From Flectonema sp. DT1601 (taxonomy: Eukaryota > Euglenozoa > Diplonemea > Diplonemida > Diplonemidae), in the NCBI GenBank assembly GCA_964019425.1, contig OZ025794.1, forward strand, positions 1,396,001 to 1,460,000: 64,000 nt of DNA, written 5' to 3'. The notes under the pieces are model-generated. The model was not told where the DNA came from, searched no databases, and saw only the letters and a list, made by a program, of their open reading frames with translations. A program made the translations under genes and the position numbers. Of this stretch, positions 22,299 to 33,060 are shown piece after piece (within the stretch, counting starts at the first letter, position 1; each line of letters starts with the position of its first letter).

Positions 22299-23696
22299 AT
22301 GTCAACGCGGAAAAGACGGAAAGACGAGGCAAAATACCCCACTGAAGACGGCACCTTATATACTTGTTCCCTGGAAGGGGACGAGGCAGTGGTTGAGCTA
22401 TTGAGTTCGAGAAAGACGAGCTTAGCTAATAGCCACGAGTACTTCGTTAGGGTAGTCGGTAAGGATAGACGACTAGACGGATGGGTGGCACAGGAGAATA
22501 TCAGTATCGAAGGTGTGGAGGAAGCTCCAAAGACTTACAAAAGAAAAGTATCAAAAACCGACCCGTTATACGTCTTTAGCCATTATGATGGCGTCGCAAC
22601 TGACGAAGCCGCAGCCCTGCACACATCAAAATTAAAAGAAGTAAAATGGATAGAAAGAGTCGTTTACGGATCACACGTCATTGATGCTTGGTATCCATCA
22701 TCATTTCCAAAGAAACATTTAAAGGAAGAAGTAATGCAGAATAGTGGAACATTATTTATTGACGAGCTTACATTAAAATATACCGGTAACGCCTTGAGAA
22801 TGGTTGAACTGAACCAAAGTCACGGTGAAGGTGTTTTTTGTGTCAGATCACCCCCAGGAATATGTCTCTATGACCACGACAACTGGGCATTGTGGGAAGT
22901 AGATGGTGGAGAAGGTCCAGAATACAATAATGATGTCGCAGAAAACGCTGTAAACACAAACGTTACAATGCACAGAGCTCTTGAAGCTGCTTCTAGAGAA
23001 CTCTATTGTCAGAATCTCAGTTTTTTATCAAAACTATTCCTCGATCATAAACAAGAATGCTACACCACTTCAAATTTTATATTTTTCGTATTAACCGAGA
23101 AAGTCCCCAGAGAAGACAGTGCTATAACTGGCAAAAGCCACGATTCTCGCACCGGCAGACCAGCAATAGGAGGACATGACTACATGTTTAGGGGATACTT
23201 CTCTAGAGAAAAGGCACAGCGTGATAACAATTTATCATGCATCATGGTGTTACCACCTTGGCAACGTTCTGGAATAGGTAGAATGTTAATACACTTTAGT
23301 TATTTATTATCAGGGAGAGAACCTCGTTTTAAAAAAACAATTGGAGCGGGTTCTCCAGAAAGACCATTGTCAGACTTAGGTAAGAAAGTATACCTACAGT
23401 ATTGGCAGCATCAAGTGTTGTGTTTCTTATCAGAATGGAAAGCTGTTGGAGCTCCTGGAACAGTAGCAGACTTAGTGTGCCACACTCATATTGAAAGGAG
23501 GGATGCTCTCAAAGCATTACACTCTCTTGGTTATCTTATAGAACCAGATACTAATCCTGAGATTGATTGGGATAGAGTAGACTTAGAAATCGTATCTCAG
23601 ACTAAAGCTGTTGGACCTCAAATCGACGAATCAAAACTCCGACACGTCGGTCTCGCCTTTGGAGCTGGTGACGATGATGACGCGTATGAAGTATGA
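22299..23696 (+). CDS. MYST-family histone acetyltransferase with altered zinc finger
   Basis: Nuclear lysine acetyltransferase of the Esa1/TIP60 type, 465 residues. A chromo-barrel (Tudor-knot) domain at about 17-75 ends HEYFVRVVGKDRRLDGWV. The MYST domain follows: YCQNLSFLSKLFLDHK (237-251, with Lys251 at the autoacetylation position), the acetyl-CoA loop LPPWQRSGIGRMLI (318-331), catalytic Cys314 in NLSCI, and the general-base Glu354 in SPERPLSDLG. Where family members have the C2HC zinc finger (CEFCLKY), this protein has DELTLKY (155-161). Both cysteines are replaced, though His175 and Cys181 could remain. About 30 extra residues lie between VDGG and YCQNL. The catalytic core looks active. 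The acceptor-like CCACAG ends at 22,284, 14 nt before the ATG. Confidence 0.93.
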   Translation: MSTRKRRKDEAKYPTEDGTLYTCSLEGDEAVVELLSSRKTSLANSHEYFVRVVGKDRRLDGWVAQENISIEGVEEAPKTYKRKVSKTDPLYVFSHYDGVATDEAAALHTSKLKEVKWIERVVYGSHVIDAWYPSSFPKKHLKEEVMQNSGTLFIDELTLKYTGNALRMVELNQSHGEGVFCVRSPPGICLYDHDNWALWEVDGGEGPEYNNDVAENAVNTNVTMHRALEAASRELYCQNLSFLSKLFLDHKQECYTTSNFIFFVLTEKVPREDSAITGKSHDSRTGRPAIGGHDYMFRGYFSREKAQRDNNLSCIMVLPPWQRSGIGRMLIHFSYLLSGREPRFKKTIGAGSPERPLSDLGKKVYLQYWQHQVLCFLSEWKAVGAPGTVADLVCHTHIERRDALKALHSLGYLIEPDTNPEIDWDRVDLEIVSQTKAVGPQIDESKLRHVGLAFGAGDDDDAYEV

Positions 23697-24278
23697 CAGC
23701 ATCTCTACTTCTGTCGTGTCTACCTGTTCTACAGATATTCTTGTCTGTAACAATCACTACTTTTTGTTACTTTTTCTGAACAATAAAATCAAACGGAGTA
23801 GTTTGGAGCTATTTATCTGTTGATTTCCTTCTCCTTCAGTCGTGGAGATAATTGCTTTAATGAAATGAGAATACTCACTTTTGGTTGAAAGAACATTTGG
23901 AAGAGAGTCACTCAGATTCCGATAAATAGCAACTTGTAGAGGCGGGGGGGGGAGGTATTTCAGAAAAAGAAAAAAAATATATATAAAAAAAAAAATAATA
24001 AAAACTCTCTACGTGTTTTAACCGCAAAACTTATTGCAAACTAAATAAAAGTTTTTATATTTCCTTTCTGAAGTACTAAAGCTAAAGAGGTAACTTCATT
24101 TCAATTGCAGTGTTGTCAGAACTGTTTACTAATCGACTACGGCGATCAATTTATTATCAATCGAAGAGACTTATCCTTATCAACTACTTTACTCTAACAG
24201 CTGACTAGTGATGGTATTGAAGAACACTTTATGAACATAAATGTTACCTTTTAAAACAACATACTCCCCCACTAACAG
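23697..24278. other. Intergenic spacer
   Basis: It holds an A-T/purine-rich tract (about 23,940-24,005) with a nine-G run and an ATATATA stretch, and a CTAACAG acceptor at its end. No gene is seen. Confidence 0.5.
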
Positions 24279-24290
24279 GTGAATGATAAC

Positions 24291-25997
24291 ATGCAGCTCT
24301 CAGTAACCTGCCTTGACTCAGAGTACTCTGATGTTTTATTTAATGCTGAAGTGAATTCATTAGTAAAAGATCTGATTCAAGCTGCAGCAGACGAATGGAG
24401 TGCTGACGCGATGTTTATCGAATTGTCATTAGAAGGAGAGGTACTTCCTGAGTCATCCTCATTGGCTTCTCATTGCATTGAACCTGAATCTGAATTATGC
24501 GCATCACTAATAACAGTTTTTGGTAAAGATTGGTTCATAGATTGTGACAAGAGAAAGAAGTTATTTCAATTTTGTAAGAAAAGTCAAAATCAACTTCGCG
24601 TTGACACTCCGACGTTCTCAGAACACGGACGAGTTGTATTTAATGACGAGTGGATGTCTGATGATGTTCGAAGTATTTCATTCTTCAACTCTGAGGCCTC
24701 AGTAACTTCAATCTCTGAATACTTCTTATCAGGACTATCCATGTCGGAGGTTAACGTACCCGGTTTTCAATCTATTTTATGTATTAGTGATTCTTTTCTA
24801 AGTGGGTGTAAGTCACTCACGGCTGTTGATTTATGTGGTCTTAAGAATGCCACTGTAATAAGTACCTATTTCTTGTATGGTTGTAAATCTCTCACAACTT
24901 TAGACTTATCATCCCTCAGTAGCGTCTTGTCAATAGGACATGATTTCCTTTGTAATTGTACTTCATTAACGAAATTAAATTTATCGGGTCTTCGGAATGT
25001 GGAGACAGTTGAGAAATCATTCATTTATAATTGCAATGCTTTGTCTACTGTTGACCTCTCTGGGATGGAAAACCTTTCACAAATCGGAGGTAATTTCTTA
25101 TATAATTGTCTTTCTATTTCTGAACTGAACTTATCGAGTTTGAGTCGAATTGCTTCCATCGAAACTTCATTTTTATACAATTGTAAAACTCTTATTAATA
25201 TAGATCTGTCTGTGTTGAGTAATGTTACAGCTGTTGGGAATTCATTTCTAAGTGGCTGCACGTCATTAGAAGAAATCGATCTTTCGAGTTTCAGTTCCAT
25301 GAAGTTAATAGGAAACTGTTTTCTTTATTGTTGTAGTAGTGTTCGATTATTGGATTTATCACATTTAAATAATGTTACTGTGGTCAAGAATTCTTTTCTT
25401 TCATATTGTGAATCTTTAGAAGAATTGTGCCTGTCAGGGTTGCTCAACGTTACTTCAATTGGTAGTAATATGTTGTTCAACTGCGTTTCATTAACATCTT
25501 TGGATCTTTCTTGTTTTAGTAACGTGATGTTTGTCGGGAATTTTTTTCTTAATAATTGTAAAAGTCTCTTATTTTTAGACTTGTCTGGTCTACGTAGAGT
25601 TTCTCACGTTGGGGATTATTTCCTCTACAACTGCTCTTCTATTTCATCATTAAACCTTTCTGGACTACGCAACGTTGAGTACGTCGGGGACTATTTTCTC
25701 GGGAATTGCGTTTCTCTCACTTCATTGGATTTGTCTGCGTTGGGAAAGGTTACAACAATTGGAAGTGATTTTTTGTATAACTGCACATCAATAAAGTCTT
25801 TAGACTTGTCCAGTTTGAAAAGTGTAGCACGTCTCGGGAAGTCATTACTGCGAGACTGTAGATCAATTAAGAAGCTAAACCTAACAGGACTGACTGAACT
25901 CAAACATGTTGGGGATTGTTTTCTTTATGGATGTGATTCACTTACTGCCAGCATTGATAAAATTAAATTCTTAAAATCAGTTTCTAAAAATGAATGA
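24291..25997 (+). CDS. Ubiquitin-like/BspA-type leucine-rich-repeat protein
   Basis: The 568-residue product has an N-terminal segment of about 75 residues with a ubiquitin-like pattern (VKDLIQAAADEW, then IELSLEGEVLPESSSL). About 18 tandem BspA-type (LRR_5) repeats of 23 residues follow from about residue 125 to the end, each of the form FLYGCKSLTTLDLSSL. No signal peptide or membrane span is present, so the protein is probably cytosolic. ATG 24,291 is preferred over an in-frame GTG at 24,279 because it aligns with the start of the paralogue at 48,376 and sits 12 nt after CTAACAG (24,272-24,278). BspA-type repeats mediate protein binding. The ligand is unknown. Confidence 0.88.
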   Translation: MQLSVTCLDSEYSDVLFNAEVNSLVKDLIQAAADEWSADAMFIELSLEGEVLPESSSLASHCIEPESELCASLITVFGKDWFIDCDKRKKLFQFCKKSQNQLRVDTPTFSEHGRVVFNDEWMSDDVRSISFFNSEASVTSISEYFLSGLSMSEVNVPGFQSILCISDSFLSGCKSLTAVDLCGLKNATVISTYFLYGCKSLTTLDLSSLSSVLSIGHDFLCNCTSLTKLNLSGLRNVETVEKSFIYNCNALSTVDLSGMENLSQIGGNFLYNCLSISELNLSSLSRIASIETSFLYNCKTLINIDLSVLSNVTAVGNSFLSGCTSLEEIDLSSFSSMKLIGNCFLYCCSSVRLLDLSHLNNVTVVKNSFLSYCESLEELCLSGLLNVTSIGSNMLFNCVSLTSLDLSCFSNVMFVGNFFLNNCKSLLFLDLSGLRRVSHVGDYFLYNCSSISSLNLSGLRNVEYVGDYFLGNCVSLTSLDLSALGKVTTIGSDFLYNCTSIKSLDLSSLKSVARLGKSLLRDCRSIKKLNLTGLTELKHVGDCFLYGCDSLTASIDKIKFLKSVSKNE

Positions 25998-26031
25998 TTT
26001 CATCACAATGAAAATGAGTTTCTGTTTTCTG

Positions 26032-26062
<31 letters not shown>

Positions 26063-26371
26063 ACAAGGCTCGGATAAGAACCTATATTTATATAAATCCC
26101 CTTTTTAGCATTGTGATGGTTGCAGCCAACCATCGTGTGTTTAAAAAAAACCTTAGAAAAGCGAGTTACATTTTCTTGCTATTCCTGCGTCGCTTCTTGC
26201 GTCAAGTAGAGCTCATTTCATTATTAAATTTGCCACTCACTTCATGAGGTCCTTTGGAAGACCCCTTGTTGAATGCTGTTGAATATATTCTCGTTTATAA
26301 TGTTTTTAGAGGTCTCACGAGAGCCTTTCTTATGAGCAAATATTACTTTTTAAAAAAAATATCTGTCACAG
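25998..26371. other. Intergenic spacer with long T-run
   Basis: A T-run of about 27 nt (26,032-26,058) follows the LRR gene. The spacer ends in TCTGTCACAG, the acceptor-like site of the hydroxylase gene. No gene is seen. Confidence 0.5.
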
Positions 26372-26410
26372 AACTAAAAGGCATACTCAAAAAAAAAAAT
26401 AAAATAAAAA

Positions 26411-27736
26411 ATGGGTGTAAAGGGAGTGCCGTACAAGCTTCTCTTATTTCCAATTGTAGCTCTGTTGTTAATTATGACTTTCTTTATGGGAGGAAGCAGC
26501 CACCAGGAGTTTGAATCAGTCAGAACGAAGCACAACAAAGATCTAAACACCTTGAAAGCAATGAAAGAACAAATAATTAAAAAAGAAACAGAATCAGGTC
26601 CTCCATTATGTTACTACCTTTCTGGATCTGGTGTTGGTGACTCTACTACACAGGGTTGGTATGCTATGCAGCCAAAAAAGATGAATGGAAAGAATATTTA
26701 TCTTAGATCTGGAGGTGCTTGGACAGTGGGAGAACGTTACCTTTACTACAGAGAGGACGGCAGGTGGGCTGTGGCAGAAAGTATTCAGGTGACAGCCTAC
26801 TATTACACTTCGGAACCTGTTGAATACCCTGACACTGAAGGCCATCGCTCGGGAGCAACGTGGGCTGCAAGAGAAGCCGACGGAACTTACGTCCCTCTCC
26901 AACACTATCGAGTTATTGAAAAGAGTCGTACCTTCTGCACACCAGTCCCAGAATTAGATAATGTCATCCCAGAAGGTACTGATGTCCATCCTGTTAAGGG
27001 TGTTGACTACGAAGCTGATTTCGACATCTTCAATCCCAAACCCAGTCCTGAAATAAAAATTCCAGACAAACCTCAATTCCGATTCGTCGAAGAAGCCAGC
27101 CCCGCCCTAAAGATTCCTTATAAAATAATTAGTTACATGCCAAGAATATATTACTTTGAGAAATTATTGACAGACGCTGAATGTGATGCGATTGTTGAAC
27201 ACGCTCACAATCAAATAACCAGATCTGGTGTTGTTCCACACAAAGGAAGTAAAGACGGAACAATTAGTGATGTCAGAACATCAAGTCACGCATGGTTAAA
27301 TGAAGAAGTACCTGAAGTACTATCAATAATGGATAGGATCTTATCAATTACTGGATTCAAGAGAGGTGATCAAGAAGCGCTTCAAGTTCTCAGATATGAA
27401 CATAATCAGAAATACGACGCTCATCATGATTACTTCGATCCAAGTTTCTATGGAAAACAGAGTACCAACAGAGCTATGACTGCATTCCTTTATCTGGATA
27501 CTGTTGAAGAAGGTGGAGAAACTTGGTTCCCTCGTGCCAATGGAGGTCCATATCCCAGCAACTATCACGCTTGTGATGCTGGTCTTCGCTTGAAACCTGT
27601 TAAAGGATCTGCTGTTTTCTTTTATGACATGAGACCCGACCTCTCTCTTGATGAGTTCTCTCTTCACGGGGGTTGTCCTGTTAAGAAGGGAACCAAATGG
27701 GGAGGAACTTTATGGCTTCACACGAAAGTGAATTAG
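26411..27736 (+). CDS. Prolyl 4-hydroxylase (2-oxoglutarate/Fe(II) dioxygenase), type II membrane protein
   Basis: The 441-residue product has an uncleaved N-terminal anchor at about 8-28 (LLLFPIVALLLIMTFFMG), a charged stalk, an unrecognised middle domain (about 60-215) and a C-terminal P4Hc domain (about 235-440). The iron site is visible as the H-x-D motif in YDAHHDYFDP and the distal His in SLHGGCPVKKGTKWGG. The following Lys/Trp segment (KKGTKWGGTLW) is the 2-oxoglutarate-binding region, and GGETWFPR is the conserved jelly-roll block. It probably hydroxylates proline in secretory-pathway proteins in the ER or Golgi. The acceptor-like TCACAG ends at 26,371, 39 nt before the ATG. Confidence 0.92.
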   Translation: MGVKGVPYKLLLFPIVALLLIMTFFMGGSSHQEFESVRTKHNKDLNTLKAMKEQIIKKETESGPPLCYYLSGSGVGDSTTQGWYAMQPKKMNGKNIYLRSGGAWTVGERYLYYREDGRWAVAESIQVTAYYYTSEPVEYPDTEGHRSGATWAAREADGTYVPLQHYRVIEKSRTFCTPVPELDNVIPEGTDVHPVKGVDYEADFDIFNPKPSPEIKIPDKPQFRFVEEASPALKIPYKIISYMPRIYYFEKLLTDAECDAIVEHAHNQITRSGVVPHKGSKDGTISDVRTSSHAWLNEEVPEVLSIMDRILSITGFKRGDQEALQVLRYEHNQKYDAHHDYFDPSFYGKQSTNRAMTAFLYLDTVEEGGETWFPRANGGPYPSNYHACDAGLRLKPVKGSAVFFYDMRPDLSLDEFSLHGGCPVKKGTKWGGTLWLHTKVN

Positions 27737-28138
27737 TTACTTCTGATAACAGGTTTTGTTCTGGTCGTCCTGTCTTTCTAAAACAAGCTGTTCATCATCG
27801 TTGAAAGTATGTTTCCGATGTAAAAATTATATTATTTAAAGGGGTTTGGTTTTCGTGTATAAGCACACTGACACTTTGTGATTCTGTTTTCCTCTTTTCT
27901 TTTTGGCAACGTTGAAAAATCTTTGTCGGATAAGCGAAGGAGTGCACAGAAGATCTTCTCCCGCCTGCTCCTTGGAAGATTTTATTGAAAAAATGTTCAA
28001 TTAAAAAAAGAAATTTGAACTTCGATTTGTTTACTTAGATTGCAGTCATTTCCAAACTTTCATTGGTTTGGGTGAACTGAGTGAACGTTCAGCCAGAGAA
28101 TCTATTTATTCATTATGATTGTCACCTTTCACTTACAG
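27737..28138. other. Intergenic spacer
   Basis: No gene or notable repeat is seen. It ends with CACTTACAG, a likely acceptor for the following gene. Confidence 0.5.
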
Positions 28139-28248
28139 AATAATGTGAGAAGGGACTAGTCGGATTCGTAATTCTTTAAAGTCTGTTGTGATTGTTAAAT
28201 GTTGTAATCATTATTATTATTATGAAAGGTTACACATCTCTCACTAAA

Positions 28249-31200
28249 ATGGGTAGCAGTGAGAGTAAAGAAGATCCCATCGTAGCACCTCCACCAGGTA
28301 GGAGGATGTCAGTTAGAAAGCCGAGTGTCATCGGAAGTGTTGGTGTTGGTAAGGAACTGTCTGCTGACGGATCAGACTGTCGACAATTTGAAGGAGTTCC
28401 TGACCCTCCCAGGGCGGGTGATGGAAGTACCTGGCCAGGTGCTTTTGGTAGATCTCCACTTCGAGGAGATTTCTCACCGTACCCTGAGAGTGGTCCAGGG
28501 AGGAGTCATACTCGTGGGGTGTACGGGGAGGGGTACTTTCAAACTCTCCCTCGACTTGCAGATGAGATCCCCGAAAACCTTTTCTTCCAACCAGGAAAAG
28601 CTTACAGTATCACAGTACGACACAGTGATATGTCAAATAGGGATAATGCAGGAATGGATATCAGAGGAATGGCAATTAAGTTCGCTCAAAAAGATGACGT
28701 AGCCTCTCCTCTTGATCTGCTGCTCACAACAGGAGAAGCATCCCCGTGGTGGTCAGCAACGTCACTTTCAGAGTTTGAGAATGCTCATGTTGGAGGAGTT
28801 GATGCTTTAAAGGATTGGTTTTCAAATAAACCAGCGTCTTACTCGGCTTATATTAATTCACTTAAGAGATGTCCAAAATCATACGCCTCGCTCTACTACT
28901 ACTCCCACAGCAGTTATGAACTCGCATCAGAGAGTGGTATAATTTACAATGTGACATTCCGTGTTAGACCCGCAGGTGAATTCCTTGCTACTCACAGTTC
29001 TACTGATCCACCTGATGAAGCTTTACCTCGAGCTGATCAACAGAATCCTTGGTATGCGGGTAGGTTAAAAAGTCTTGGTCTTGAAGCTGACTATCTAATA
29101 ACTGACTACAAGGAAAGGCTTCGACTTAGACCTGTCATATATTGGCTTCAAGCAAGTATCGTATCTCCTGAAAATGAAGAAGACGCTGACTATTTGAATC
29201 CTTCTTTATCTGGAAATCGGAGGAAGGCAAAATGGATTAGTTTAGGTGAGATTATAATAACGGAATGGTTGCCGAATCAAAAATGTGAAAATGTTTTTTT
29301 TGAAAGTCGGAATTGTGGAGATGTGATCAGAAGACCACCAACCAGTTCACCGAATGATTTTAATTCTGTTTTAGCAGCGAGAGAGTTAACACATTCGAGT
29401 GGTATTCCAACTCGTAATAACAATCCGACTGAAAATGTTTTTGAATCCGATTTGCTAATGAGACACGAAGGTCTTCATGGAGGTCTCTCTCAGTATGTCA
29501 TCCGCATAGCTGTTGGAAATTGCAAATCTTCAAGAGAAATGAATAACAACGTTGCCGTGTATGTCACGCTAATCGGACAACGTGATGGTATTGCTGCCCA
29601 CACAGAACCTCTCAGACTCACTCACTGGGCTGACAATACGTTTAGTTCTCTTTCAATGGATGAATGGGTAGTCTACTCCCCCATACAACTTGATGAGATT
29701 AGTTTAATCTCTTTATCACTAAAGGAAGTATCATGTGTTGAATACAGCAGATGGTTAATTAAAAGAGTTGAAGTACTAAATAGACATGCTTCTGAGACAC
29801 CTTGGAAACCTGGTCACATAATAAAGTTAAGAACAAGCAGTCAAATCGCCAAAGAATTGGAACGATTTGACTTTAGTTGTAATGGAGAATCGAATGCTGA
29901 TGATCATGGAGAGAAGGAAGGAAGGATTCTATCGGTGATTGATACTCAAGATGGTGTTCCTCAATTTCAAATTGATGTTCCAAACAGTGGAATAGGATGG
30001 TATCCTTGTACATGTATTGCTTCAATAGTAATCCCGAGAGGATTAGCTCATCATGAGGACCCATTTTGTAGTCAATCTGAGTCAGCGGAATCCACGCCAT
30101 CAAAACCTAACTCTCCCTACAACTCAATCGGACTCGACTTCGAACTTGGTCGTCTTGTCAGCGTCGTTGAAGGTTCCTGTGGTGATCTTGCCGGGTTAGA
30201 GTACTTCATAGGCCACAGACTAACTCATATTAATCATGATGAAGTTTCTGAACAGAATCTCAACACTTTATTTGATACGACTTCAGACCCAACAGCTCTT
30301 TACTTAACATTTGAACCTGAGGAAGGTCCGGTTATATTTCCTGCCTACTGCTATTTAGAAAAAGGTGACGTCCTCTTGTTTGAAGGAACTCACATGCTTC
30401 TCCACAAGGAACACGACTCTCAATCATGTTTAGTTAGAAGGAGACAGCTTCATGATAAAAAGATTACTTACACAAAAGGTTGTTGTGATCACACTGATTT
30501 CTTGCCAAAGTTAGAACGCAGTAATTTTGGCTCAGGTGGATTAGATTTGAGAAAATTATTTGAAAGGAAATCAAAAGAACTGCTACTGCGAGACCTTCTT
30601 GATGGAGGAAGTAAAATAGGAAAACAACCATTCGAGATATTGACCGGATATAATGATTTGTATTTTACGATGCAGTCATTTGACCAAACACCTCTACCGA
30701 TGAGACAAGAGGTTTGGATGAACGATCTCGAATACGGTCGACAATTCGTTGATGGTGCTCTTTGTTTAACAATAGAAAGATATAATCATAACGCCGTCAC
30801 TTCATCTTCTTCTTTTTGTGTGAAAGATTATCACCTTCAGGATGCTCTCTGTACTTCAAAAACAATCTCCGAATTGGAATCTGCTGGAGTTTTATTCATC
30901 GCTGATTTCAGTATTGTCAGAGACCTTCCTTGTAGAAGTGGTATGTGATGTTTATTTATTTTTAATCATGCTCATTGCTGAATTTATTTTTTTCAAAAGA
31001 TTTTAAAATAAAACTCAAACACAGGATGCTACCTTGCCGCACCTGTTATTCTGTTTTATTACAGTAAGGAAGTACAGAGCTTACTACCTGTTGTAATTCA
31101 GTTGAATCCGGGTGATGCATTCTTATGGACCCCTCGTTCATGTACAACAGCGGAATGGACGATAGCAAAGACTTTGGTAATGTGTGCAGGTGCTCATGTT

Positions 31201-32247
31201 GTGTTCTTTGGACATAAGATAGCGAGAACGATGATGGGAATAGAACATTTTGTGTTGGCAACGAAGAGATATTTCTCTGATTCTCATCCGCTATTTAAAT
31301 TATTATATCCCCACTGCGCTGGTACACTTGCTGCTATCGCACAAGTAAAGCAGTATCTGTTGAGTGAGGATGGACTCTGTTCTGTGTTCTCTCTTTCTCA
31401 TTCTGGTCAAACTCTTTTAATTGAAAGATTTCTTAGGAAGTGGACTCTCGATAACAACAACCACACCTCTGACATCATTAATCGCGGTGTTGATTCTATA
31501 GAAGGATATACTTACAGGTATGGTTGTTTCTTATTTAGGTACTCAAAAAGTTTAATCAAAACTAAATAACAACAAAACAGAGACTTTGGATACACAATTG
31601 AGTCGTCAATAGAAACTTACATATCGAACATGTTATCAATTATGTACATCACTTCACAAGATTACTTAGATGATATTGAATTAGGTGAATGGTGTAAAGA
31701 TTTAAAGATAAAGGTTCCCGACAAGGAAGGATTAACAAAACTACTTACGACTTTTGTGTATTCTGTTTCGGTAAGACAGGCGGTTTTGTCGCATTGTCTG
31801 TGGGATACTTTTGGTTGTGTTCCATACTCTCCGTTTGCGTGTTACGAGGCTCCTCCTGTTTGTACGCAACCAGCGAGATCAGACGAAGAGGTGGATACTT
31901 ACATGCTTGATATCCTTCCAGGGAAGTCATCATCAGCTCATCAGGTGGTGTTGACTTGGATGTTAGCAACTTCTAACTTCACACCTCTCTCAGATGCTTA
32001 TCAACTTTGTGATGTTCTCAATCGACCTCAAGAAACTGAAGGAGCTCTCCTCCCACTTTCTCACTGGAATGAAGACCTGACACTTCATCCTGACCTGCAT
32101 AGTGTTCATGTTGCTTTTCAGAATGCACTTGTTCAGGCAGCGGATTCCTTTGATGAAATAAACAGCAATCTGGTTTACCCTTACGTGTATCTCAGTCCTT
32201 ACGCTATTCCTAATAGTGTCACACCTCCTCCAGTGAGACGAGTGTAG
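28249..32247 (+). CDS. Catalase-like / PLAT / PDZ-like / lipoxygenase-like fusion protein, predicted N-myristoylated
   Basis: Three exons (28,249-30,940; 31,025-31,517; 31,581-32,247; introns of 84 and 63 nt) give 1283 residues. Order: MGSSESKE myristoylation-type start; catalase-like domain resembling the allene oxide synthase half of coral AOS-LOX (PGKAYSITVRHSD, GMDIRGMAIKFA); PLAT/LH2 domain (QYVIRIAVGNCKSS to YSRWLIKRVEV); PDZ-like segment (LGRLVSVVEGS, AGLEYFIGHRLTHIN); and a lipoxygenase-like domain (LPMRQEVWMNDLEYG, EWTIAKTLV, DSHPLFKLLYPH, IPNSV). At the usual LOX iron-ligand positions the alignment gives Val957 and Lys962 in place of His, and Gln in place of the third His. The usual terminal Ile is replaced by a TPPPVRRV extension. 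The heme ligands of the catalase-like half also look absent. The fold is clear. Enzyme activity is doubtful. ATG 28,249 is chosen for the myristoylation motif. Confidence 0.82.
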
Positions 32248-32641
32248 GAGGAGGAGGAGGGGGTTGTATTGCAGCTATCGGATTCTAATATACTTTCCAA
32301 CACTGCGTTGTGACACCAGCTGGAGGGTCGTGTCGATTTGTTGCAGAACTTATTTTGGTGGAAACCTGCGCGGACACACAAGTGTAAATTGAGGCGAGCA
32401 ATTACACCTTGCCTTGGATTACCTTCTTCACTTCGAGCTACTCTGATTCCCATGTATTTGTAGTACGTCATTTACACATATAACTTTATCATCCATTCCC
32501 TTTATAAGTAATATTGTATTAATCTTTTTAGTGTTTGCTATTCTTATTTATTCTATTTCATAATTGGTAGGTCTTCCCCATGCGAGGTGAAGTAGACATT
32601 TCTTTCGGTGACGTACTTTTTCTTACACCACTTTTTCACAG
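32248..32641. other. Intergenic spacer
   Basis: It starts with a GGA-repeat/G-run (32,247-32,263). A short inverted repeat lies near 32,381-32,408 (GTGTAAATT...AATTACACC). It ends in TTTTTCACAG, an acceptor-like site. No gene is seen. Confidence 0.5.
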
Positions 32642-32676
32642 CAACAACAACAACAAAAAGGGAAAAGAATAATAAA

Positions 32677-33060
32677 ATGGCAGTCGGTGGCAGTAGTAGT
32701 GGTTCACTTCCTGAGATGGTGTCGAGTATTTTTGGGATTTTCATGGCGTTTAAGATTGCGAGTCTTGTGTTCACTATGGTGACTAGAAAGGATGTGATTA
32801 CAGCTATATTATCAATTCCTGTATCGTATGCAGTACTCAGAGGATGTATCTCAACACAAGTAAACATTACTCAAACGCTTACTCTTTCTGTTGGAATGGT
32901 AATGATGAAAGGTCTGTGGGGTACTACGGAAGCTATAAAGGAATTTGGAGAGATTTTGATGGCTCCTCCACCATCTCAAGAGCAAGCAGCACCACAACCG
33001 AATAGAGCTCAGAGAAGAGCAGCGTTAGCTTCTGCAAAGAAGAAGGGAAAGCTGGCGTAG
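32677..33060 (+). CDS. Small two-helix membrane protein, unknown
   Basis: The 127-residue product has two hydrophobic segments (about 16-38, FGIFMAFKIASLVFTMV, and about 43-60, ITAILSIPVSYAVL). A third weaker one (LTLSVGMVMMKGLW) is followed by a Pro/Gln-rich linker and a strongly basic C-terminus (NRAQRRAALASAKKKGKLA). It is probably an ER or mitochondrial membrane protein with a cytosolic basic tail. No family is recognised. ATG 32,677 is preferred over an in-frame GTG at 32,608 because it follows TTTTTCACAG (ending 32,641) by 35 nt of A-rich leader. Confidence 0.65.
   Translation: MAVGGSSSGSLPEMVSSIFGIFMAFKIASLVFTMVTRKDVITAILSIPVSYAVLRGCISTQVNITQTLTLSVGMVMMKGLWGTTEAIKEFGEILMAPPPSQEQAAPQPNRAQRRAALASAKKKGKLA

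Noticed and set aside
28192-28248. Upstream in-frame TTG and ATG (28,222) starts for the lipoxygenase-like fusion
   Set aside because: ATG 28,249 gives the MGSSESK myristoylation-type start with a good AAA context. The upstream residues are a translated ATT repeat.
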